From assembly GCA_015222755.1 (NCBI GenBank), contig JADFVX010000018.1, positions 1-9,552 of the forward strand: a DNA stretch of 9,552 bases, given 5' to 3'. A program made the position numbers and the translations under genes. This stretch comes from Pseudomonadota bacterium (GTDB taxonomy: Bacteria; Desulfobacterota; JADFVX01). Positions 5,468 through 9,552 of the stretch are shown here, piece after piece; within the stretch, counting starts at the first letter, position 1, and every line of letters begins with the position of its first letter. The notes beneath the pieces were generated by a model. That model saw nothing but the letters and a program-made list of their open reading frames with translations. It did no database searches and was not told the origin of the DNA.

Positions 5468-6016
5468 ATGAAAAAGTGGGTTTGTACGGTATGTGGATAC
5501 GTTCATGAGGGGGACAGCCCTCCTGACAAGTGCCCCCAGTGTAAGGCCGGCGCTGATAAATTCGAGGAGCAGACTTCTGAAGGGCTTGCATGGGCCGATG
5601 AGCACAGGATAGGAGTGGCCAAAGATGTAGACCCCGAGATACTTGAGGGGCTGCGAGCCAACTTTAACGGTGAGTGTACCGAGGTAGGCATGTACCTGGC
5701 TATGAGCCGTCAGGCAGACCGTGAGGGATACCCCGAGATCGGCGAGGCATATAAGCGCATTGCCTTTGAAGAGGCTGACCACGCTGCGCGTTTTGCAGAG
5801 CTCCTCGGAGATGTTGTTGTGAGCAGCACCGAAGAAAACCTCAAGGCAAGGGTAGCTGCAGAGCACGGCGCATGTGCAGGCAAAAAGAAGATAGCCACAC
5901 GCGCCAAGGAGTTGAACCTCGATGCCATCCACGACACAGTTCATGAGATGTGCAAGGATGAGGCACGCCACGGCCAGGCCTTTGCAGGGCTTCTCAAGCG
6001 CTACTTCGGCAAGTGA
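5468..6016 (+). CDS. Reverse-type rubrerythrin: N-terminal rubredoxin plus diiron ferritin-like domain
   Basis: The protein (182 residues) has the domain order of the reverse rubrerythrins, NADH-dependent peroxidases known from clostridia that act with a rubredoxin reductase. Residues 1-35 are the rubredoxin domain with Cys6, Cys9 (CTVCGY) and Cys22, Cys25 (CPQC). Residues about 55-180 are the four-helix diiron domain. Candidate ligands are Glu69 (FNGECTEVGMY), Glu102/His105 (FEEADHAARF), Glu132 (AAEHGAC) and Glu165/His168 (CKDEARHGQAF). All expected ligands are present, so peroxide reduction in the cytoplasm is the likely role. The ATG follows AAGGAG at good spacing. It is transcribed divergently from dapB and in the same direction as the superoxide reductase gene 267 bases on; their jobs are complementary because SOR produces the peroxide this enzyme would remove. 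Confidence 0.93.
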   Translation: MKKWVCTVCGYVHEGDSPPDKCPQCKAGADKFEEQTSEGLAWADEHRIGVAKDVDPEILEGLRANFNGECTEVGMYLAMSRQADREGYPEIGEAYKRIAFEEADHAARFAELLGDVVVSSTEENLKARVAAEHGACAGKKKIATRAKELNLDAIHDTVHEMCKDEARHGQAFAGLLKRYFGK

Positions 6017-6022
6017 TATTCA

Positions 6023-6185
6023 CCGCCCACAAGGCGGGACATTTGATTATTTCCTCCCCCTTTATGGGGGAGGATTAAGGCGGGGGTACCAGCAATTTAT
6101 ACCCCCTCACCCCAGCCCTCTCCCACCAGGGTAGAGGGAGATAATAAATATGCCAGTCATACCAGTAACAGAATGGGGCATTCTG
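6023..6185. repeat. Cluster of palindromic repeat elements between rubrerythrin and superoxide reductase genes
   Basis: Five stem-loops follow one another. CCGCC/GGCGG is at 6023-6027 and 6033-6037. A perfect 9-bp TCCTCCCCC/GGGGGAGGA is at 6052-6060 and 6066-6074. GGGGGTA/TACCCCC is at 6082-6088 and 6100-6106. CCCTCTCCC pairs with GGGTAGAGGG, one bulged T, at 6116-6124 and 6129-6138. CAGAATG/CATTCTG is at 6169-6175 and 6179-6185. The segment CCCTCACCCCAGCCCTCTCCC resembles a C-rich extragenic repeat that I recall from many bacterial genomes. None has a convincing T-tract, so they look like REP-type elements; they may still protect or attenuate the rubrerythrin transcript. Confidence 0.6.
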
Positions 6186-6223
6186 AGCATGATTCCGTAA
6201 GACACCTCCCTCCCCTTTCCACC

Positions 6224-6251
6224 TTGCATCCATAAAATTTCAGGTTATACT
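6224..6251 (+). promoter_or_regulatory. Predicted promoter of the superoxide reductase gene
   Basis: TTGCAT (6224-6229) and TATACT (6246-6251) are 16 bases apart, giving a start near 6258 and a leader of about 26 bases with a full AAGGAGG at 6272-6278, 5 bases before the ATG. Having its own promoter means the gene need not depend on rubrerythrin read-through. Prediction only. Confidence 0.5.
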
Positions 6252-6283
6252 TTCTCTATAAAACAAACATCAAGGAGGAAGAT

Positions 6284-6718
6284 ATGAGTATATTCGTATG
6301 TAAAGTGTGCGGCCATGTCGAATTTGGATCTGCACCTGACACCTGCCCCGTATGCCATGTACCTAAGGAAAATTTCCAGCAGAAGGATAACATCTTTAGC
6401 GAAGCGCTTGAAAAGAGCCCCGAAGGAGGAGCCAAGCACGCGCCGGTAGTCACCATCAAAAAGGAGTGCAAACTGCTGGAAGATGAGGCATGCACCGATG
6501 TACATGTAAAGGTCGGCAAGATAACCCACCCCATGGAGGACGCCCATAGTATCGTCTTTATCGACTGCTACATAGATGACAAATACGTGGCGAGGATCTC
6601 ACTCAGGCCGGGAGTCTATGCCGCAGGGTGTTTCCATACCAAGCCGGGAGGAAAGAAGCTGCGTGTAGTGGAATTTTGCAACCTTCACGGTTACTGGCAG
6701 ACAGAAACAGACTTTTAG
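6284..6718 (+). CDS. Superoxide reductase (desulfoferrodoxin family) with N-terminal rubredoxin-like domain
   Basis: The enzyme reduces superoxide to hydrogen peroxide at a mononuclear iron bound by four His and one Cys. Residues 1-35 form a short rubredoxin-like knuckle with Cys6, Cys9 (CKVCGH) and Cys21, Cys24 (CPVC), unlike the desulforedoxin-type N-terminus of classical desulfoferrodoxin, whose last two cysteines are adjacent. Residues about 50-140 are the catalytic domain: Lys51-His52 (AKHAP), His82 (THPM), His88 (DAHSI), and Cys132/His135 in FCNLHGYW. The catalytic Lys is kept, but the Glu that usually precedes it is Ala50. At 144 residues it is longer than one-domain neelaredoxins. It probably takes electrons through its own knuckle or a shared rubredoxin pathway with the upstream rubrerythrin. 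The start is certain, given AAGGAGG. Confidence 0.93.
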   Translation: MSIFVCKVCGHVEFGSAPDTCPVCHVPKENFQQKDNIFSEALEKSPEGGAKHAPVVTIKKECKLLEDEACTDVHVKVGKITHPMEDAHSIVFIDCYIDDKYVARISLRPGVYAAGCFHTKPGGKKLRVVEFCNLHGYWQTETDF

Positions 6719-6740
6719 CCCTCGCAAGAGGAAGTTTTTT
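6719..6740 (+). terminator. Weak possible terminator after the superoxide reductase gene
   Basis: Directly after the stop codon, CCTC and GAGG (6720-6723, 6728-6731) close a GCAA tetraloop, followed by AAG and six Ts (6735-6740). The 4-bp stem is short, so any termination would be partial; the stronger stem at 6998-7035 can serve as backup. Confidence 0.35.
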
Positions 6741-6779
6741 GATCTTAAAAGGTTTTTTAAACCCCATTAAAACGTAGCC

Positions 6780-6940
6780 GAGTGAAGAACTTGCATGAGG
6801 AAGAAGGTCACAAGCTGTCTGAGCGTAGCGAGTTTTTGTGGCCGCCTCAGGCAAGTGTGCAAGGAGGGAAGCCGAAGGCCAAGTTTTGGGCGGCCTTTCT
6901 TTTGCTTACTTTTCTTTGGCCGGCAAAGAAAAGTAAGGTC
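6780..6940. repeat. Dispersed-repeat-like spacer element ending in a perfect 14-bp inverted repeat
   Basis: The core is a perfect stem, CTTACTTTTCTTTG (6905-6918) against CAAAGAAAAGTAAG (6924-6937), around GCCGG. Upstream lie further pairings: GGTCACAA with TTGTGGCC (one G-T), and AAGGCC with GGCCTT near 6878-6899. The plus-strand reading would give fragments such as LSERSEF and AFLLLTFLW, which I recall as common mistranslations of a non-coding repeat found between genes in many Gram-negative genomes. It is therefore best read as an intergenic repeat, not a gene. The 315-base spacer 6719-7033 has no other plausible coding content. Confidence 0.55.
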
Positions 6941-6997
6941 TTCGCGGTAAAATCTTTCAGTGCTTGCCCTGCCAAGAAACCGGAGCTTTTACAATGT

Positions 6998-7035
6998 AAA
7001 AAAGGGCGACCTGATACATGGTCTGCCCTTTTTTT
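6998..7035. terminator. Strong bidirectional intrinsic terminator between SOR and lgt
   Basis: Bases 6998-7011 (six A, GGGC, GACC) pair with 7020-7035 (GGTC, one bulged T, GCCC, seven T) around an 8-base loop. On the plus strand the stem is followed by T7029-7035; on the minus strand by six T (complement of 6998-7003). It lies between two converging units and overlaps the lgt stop codon (7034-7036), so it can end both the superoxide reductase and the ileS-lspA-lgt transcripts. Confidence 0.85.
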
Positions 7036-7807
7036 ATTTCCCCTCAGCCTTTTTTTGCCGCGAAAGATAAAACATAGCGGCAAGTGCAAGAAGAACCATC
7101 AGCATGGAAATAAGCTGGGCTGGCGATATGATACCGAAGAAGACGGCCCCCCTGTCATCGCCACGGAAAAACTCCATTATGCTCCTCATAACTGCATAAA
7201 GCGCTATGTACAAAAGGGCCAGCTGTCCATCAAAACTCTTCTTTTTGCGCAGCATAAATATTATGCCGAATATGGCAAAGTTGCCTGCAGCGCTGTAGAG
7301 CTGTGTCGGATGCAGATGGACATGTAGAGGCGCCAGGGAATTTGGGTCTGTGAACTTTACGGCCCAGGGCAGATCAGTGGCACGACCGTAGCAGCAGCCC
7401 GCAGCGAAACATCCGATACGTCCAAGGGCATGACCGAAGGGAATGCCTACTGCAAAAAAATCTGCGGTCTTCCAGGAGGGCATTGCATGCCTGCGCACAT
7501 AAACGGCAGCGGCAACAAGGGCACCTAAAAGACCACCATAGAAGACAAGCCCCCCCTGCCATATCTTTAAGGCATCCAGAGGGCGTCCTGCAAAATAATC
7601 CCACTCCAGTGTGACATACATCAGTCTTGCGCCTATAATTCCTGCAAGCACCATGTAAAAAGAGAGGTCCGCTATCCGCTCTTTATCTTCACCTGTACGC
7701 TCAGCCTCACGAGAGGCGAGCCATATACCGGCAAGCAGACCCAGTGCCGCCATCAGGCCGTAGACCCTGAGGGAAATATCACCAAACTCAATCAGAATCG
7801 GATGCAT
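7034..7807 (-). CDS. lgt: Prolipoprotein diacylglyceryl transferase
   Basis: Lgt transfers diacylglycerol from phosphatidylglycerol to the lipobox cysteine of prelipoproteins, the first lipoprotein maturation step, in the inner membrane. The 257-residue protein is polytopic with Tyr16 in the first segment (LRVYGLM), GGLVFYGGLLG (85-95), the signature region ALGRIGCFAAGCCYG (127-141), HPTQLYSAAGN, and RSIMEFFR near the end. Arg130 of GRIG and the Arg/Glu of RSIMEFF match E. coli Arg143, Arg239 and Glu243. Tyr90 sits where E. coli has His103, and Cys133 and Cys138 replace Asn146 and Glu151. I chose the ATG at 7805-7807 because AAGGAGG (7814-7820) lies 6 bases before it; the GTG just upstream is only 3 bases away. 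It overlaps the end of lspA by 20 bases. Confidence 0.96.
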   Translation of the reverse strand: MHPILIEFGDISLRVYGLMAALGLLAGIWLASREAERTGEDKERIADLSFYMVLAGIIGARLMYVTLEWDYFAGRPLDALKIWQGGLVFYGGLLGALVAAAVYVRRHAMPSWKTADFFAVGIPFGHALGRIGCFAAGCCYGRATDLPWAVKFTDPNSLAPLHVHLHPTQLYSAAGNFAIFGIIFMLRKKKSFDGQLALLYIALYAVMRSIMEFFRGDDRGAVFFGIISPAQLISMLMVLLALAAMFYLSRQKKAEGK

Positions 7808-8306
7808 CACTGTCCTCCTTTTCCGTTATCATCTGGTATATCAAAAAGCCCATACCCACGGTAATGGCCGAATCTGCAATATTAAATGCCGGCCAGTGGT
7901 TCTGGTACCAGTGCACATCCAGGAAATCTATAACCTCTCCCATACGCACACGATCTATCATATTGCCTATGGCACCGCCAAGGATCAGTGAGAGTGCCAC
8001 GGGAAAGACAGGTGACTGCCCTTTATGTGTCTTTAAGACGTAAAGGATGAGTACGATGGCCACAATGGATACGGCAATAAAGAAAGGTATCCGCAGCGAG
8101 GCGTCCGCCCCTGAAAGTATCCCGAAGGCTGCCCCCTTGTTGCGGATATATGTGATATGAAAGAAGTTTTCCAGCACCTCGATGGACTGGTAGAGCAGCA
8201 TGTTCCTGTCAACTATCAGCTTGACCCACTGATCGCTGACAATAACGAGAGGTGCTATTATTAAAAGCAGTTTGTAGCGTTTATCCAAGACCTTCCACCA
8301 CATCAT
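7788..8306 (-). CDS. lspA: Lipoprotein signal peptidase (signal peptidase II)
   Basis: LspA removes the signal peptide of diacylglyceryl-modified lipoproteins, the step after Lgt. From the chosen start it is 172 residues with four membrane segments: near 12-28 (KLLLIIAPLVIVSDQWV), 73-92, 100-117 and 141-160. The aspartyl protease pair is visible as GGAIGNMIDRV (Asp118) and FNIADSAITVG (Asp145). The NKGAAFGIL motif is also present. The frame stays open to 8387, but family members begin about ten residues before the first membrane segment, so ATG at 8304-8306 (or the next codon) is preferred. No good ribosome site precedes it, which fits translational coupling to ileS, whose stop lies 26 bases inside lspA. 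The acidic tail EKEDSDASDSD exists because the frame overlaps the lgt ribosome site and start. Confidence 0.95.
   Translation of the reverse strand: MMWWKVLDKRYKLLLIIAPLVIVSDQWVKLIVDRNMLLYQSIEVLENFFHITYIRNKGAAFGILSGADASLRIPFFIAVSIVAIVLILYVLKTHKGQSPVFPVALSLILGGAIGNMIDRVRMGEVIDFLDVHWYQNHWPAFNIADSAITVGMGFLIYQMITEKEDSDASDSD
7814..7820 (-). promoter_or_regulatory. Ribosome binding site of lgt, inside lspA
   Basis: AAGGAGG on the minus strand lies within the last codons of lspA (coding Lys-Glu of its tail) and 6 bases before the lgt ATG. It decides ATG 7807 over GTG 7810 as the lgt start. Confidence 0.75.
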
Positions 8307-9552
8307 AACATCTGGGACATATCGCATGTCCCTTGTCGTTAGACCCGGTAGCCTCGTCATAGTTCCAGCAGCGCTCGCATTTTTCACCCGGGGCGGAAGA
8401 CACCCAGAGTTTAAGGCCCTCTATCTGCTCACTTGCAAGAGTAGGCTCGCCCTCCCTCGCCGAACCAACCTGCGCCCCAACAACTACAGCCTTAGACACG
8501 ATAAATATGCGGTTAAGCTCCGGCTGGAACCCTTCAATAAAGGCGGCAAGCTCTTCAGGCGCTGCAATGTTGACAGATGCATCCAGGGAGTGTCCGATGA
8601 CCTTGTCCCGCCTTGCAAGTTCAAGGGCCTTGGAGACCTCTCCCCTTACACTAATAAGACGCTCATAGCGTGCAGCAAGCTCTCCGTCTCTCCATGCGTC
8701 CTGCACCTTTGGAAGAGCGGCCATGTGGATAGATTCCTCTTTGCCTTCATAGCCAGGCAGGTAGTCCCAAATCTCCTCGGCAGTAAAGCTTATTATGGGC
8801 GCCATGAGACGTATCAGGCTGTCTATGACCTCCACCATCGCCGTCTGGGCAGAGCGCCTCTCAAGCGACTTCTTTCCAGAGGTATAGAGCCTGTCCTTAA
8901 GTATGTCCAGGTAGAAGGAACTCATCTCTATGGTGCAGAAGTTGTTTACGGCATGGAATATCTGGTGGAACTCGAAGCTGTCGTAGGAACGAAGCACCTT
9001 TTCTGTTAGCAGCGAAAGCCTGTCAAGGGTCCACCTGTCCAGTTCCAGCATTTCATCATAAGGAACGGTATCCCTGGCGCGGTCGAAATCGCTCAGGTTG
9101 CCCAGGATGTAGCGGGCAGTGTTCCTGATGCGCCTGTAGGACTCGGCTGCGCGCTTGACGATCTCATCGGAGATGCGTATGTCGTCACGGTAGTCCTCGG
9201 CTGAGACCCAAAGCCTCAGGATATCTGCACCGTACTTGTCAATTATTTGCTGGGGCGCTATGACATTGCCCGCAGACTTGGACATCTTCTTGCCCTTGCC
9301 GTCTACGACAAAGCCGTGAGTAAGTACTGCCTTGTACGGGGCCTTGCCTCGTGTACCGACGGATGCGAGAAGTGAAGAATGGAACCATCCCCGGTGCTGA
9401 TCGCTCCCCTCAAGGTAGAGGTCTGCCGGCCATCTCTGGCCTTCTCTCTGCTCAAGCACCGCGCTGTGGCTCACGCCGGAATCAAACCATACGTCGAGTA
9501 TGTCCTCCTCACGCTTCAGGTCCTTACCACCACATGACGGGCATGCAAAGCC
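8281..9552 (-). CDS. ileS: Isoleucyl-tRNA synthetase, C-terminal part (5' end beyond window)
   Basis: The frame is open from the right edge to the TAA at 8281-8283 and gives the last 423 residues of a protein that is normally around 930. Visible in order, counting from the window edge: a CPSCGG knuckle, DVWFDSG (20-26), SDQHRGWFHSSL, the class I signature KMSKS at 89-93 that binds ATP, then the helical anticodon-binding domain with DRWTL and FTAEEIWDYLP, and a C-terminal zinc finger, CERCWNY...CPRC (Cys392, Cys395, Cys412, Cys415), needed for tRNA binding in the zinc-finger class of IleS. The GTG near 9474 is an internal codon, not a start. It is the first visible gene of the ileS-lspA-lgt operon, a common bacterial arrangement. 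Confidence 0.97.
   Translation of the reverse strand, partial: GFACPSCGGKDLKREEDILDVWFDSGVSHSAVLEQREGQRWPADLYLEGSDQHRGWFHSSLLASVGTRGKAPYKAVLTHGFVVDGKGKKMSKSAGNVIAPQQIIDKYGADILRLWVSAEDYRDDIRISDEIVKRAAESYRRIRNTARYILGNLSDFDRARDTVPYDEMLELDRWTLDRLSLLTEKVLRSYDSFEFHQIFHAVNNFCTIEMSSFYLDILKDRLYTSGKKSLERRSAQTAMVEVIDSLIRLMAPIISFTAEEIWDYLPGYEGKEESIHMAALPKVQDAWRDGELAARYERLISVRGEVSKALELARRDKVIGHSLDASVNIAAPEELAAFIEGFQPELNRIFIVSKAVVVGAQVGSAREGEPTLASEQIEGLKLWVSSAPGEKCERCWNYDEATGSNDKGHAICPRCYDVVEGLG

Noticed and set aside
5415..5471. 18-codon leader-like frame ending in an ATGA overlap with the rubrerythrin start
   Set aside because: It has no ribosome site and its start lies upstream of the predicted -10, so it would not be in the transcript.
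5345..5971. 208-codon minus-strand frame opposite rubrerythrin
   Set aside because: It is antisense to a gene with all iron ligands in place; the hydrophobic cysteine-rich reading is a by-product.
6023..6185. CRISPR-like array
   Set aside because: The hairpins differ in sequence and spacing; there is no constant repeat with unique spacers and no cas gene.
6782..7327. 181-codon plus-strand frame from the spacer into the region opposite lgt
   Set aside because: Its first part reads through a repeat-like non-coding element and the terminator, and its second part is antisense to lgt.
8307..8387. N-terminal extension of LspA by 27 codons
   Set aside because: It lies wholly inside ileS and precedes the usual LspA start by residues that fit no membrane segment or family pattern.

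Overview
The window reads as a chromosomal stretch from an anaerobic or microaerophilic Gram-negative-type bacterium. A diiron rubrerythrin and a superoxide reductase point to anaerobic oxidative-stress defence. lspA and lgt show lipoprotein maturation. The style of the housekeeping proteins (bifunctional RibBA, a Lgt with a cysteine-rich signature) resembles Desulfobacterota or Nitrospirota. This placement is recognition from memory, not a search, and is uncertain.

Layout. Positions 1-3403, minus strand: riboflavin operon ribD, ribE (riboflavin synthase), ribBA, followed 26 bases later by a cyclophilin-type prolyl isomerase that runs off the left edge. A sigma70-like promoter lies 24 bases before ribD. 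Positions 3503-3871, minus strand: a tRNA-Gly(CCC) with a near-consensus promoter, followed by yacG (gyrase inhibitor family). Positions 3959-5149, minus strand: a small unknown membrane protein downstream of dapB (lysine and peptidoglycan precursor synthesis). Positions 5401-6718, plus strand: two peroxide/superoxide detoxification genes, each beginning with a rubredoxin-like knuckle, separated by a block of stacked hairpins. Positions 6719-7035: a repeat-like spacer ending in a strong two-way terminator between converging units. Positions 7034-9552, minus strand: ileS (5' end off the window), lspA and lgt, overlapping head to tail as one translationally coupled operon.

The genes serve four jobs: flavin cofactor supply, lysine/cell-wall precursor and lipoprotein maturation, translation, and reduction of superoxide and peroxide. 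No mobile element, CRISPR array, phage gene or clearly new multi-gene system is visible. The unusual material is mostly non-coding: several palindromic elements sit between genes, one of which encodes the last 12 residues of RibD. There is also an unusual pairing of two rubredoxin-first oxidative-stress enzymes, and there are substitutions at named functional positions in RibBA, Lgt and the superoxide reductase.
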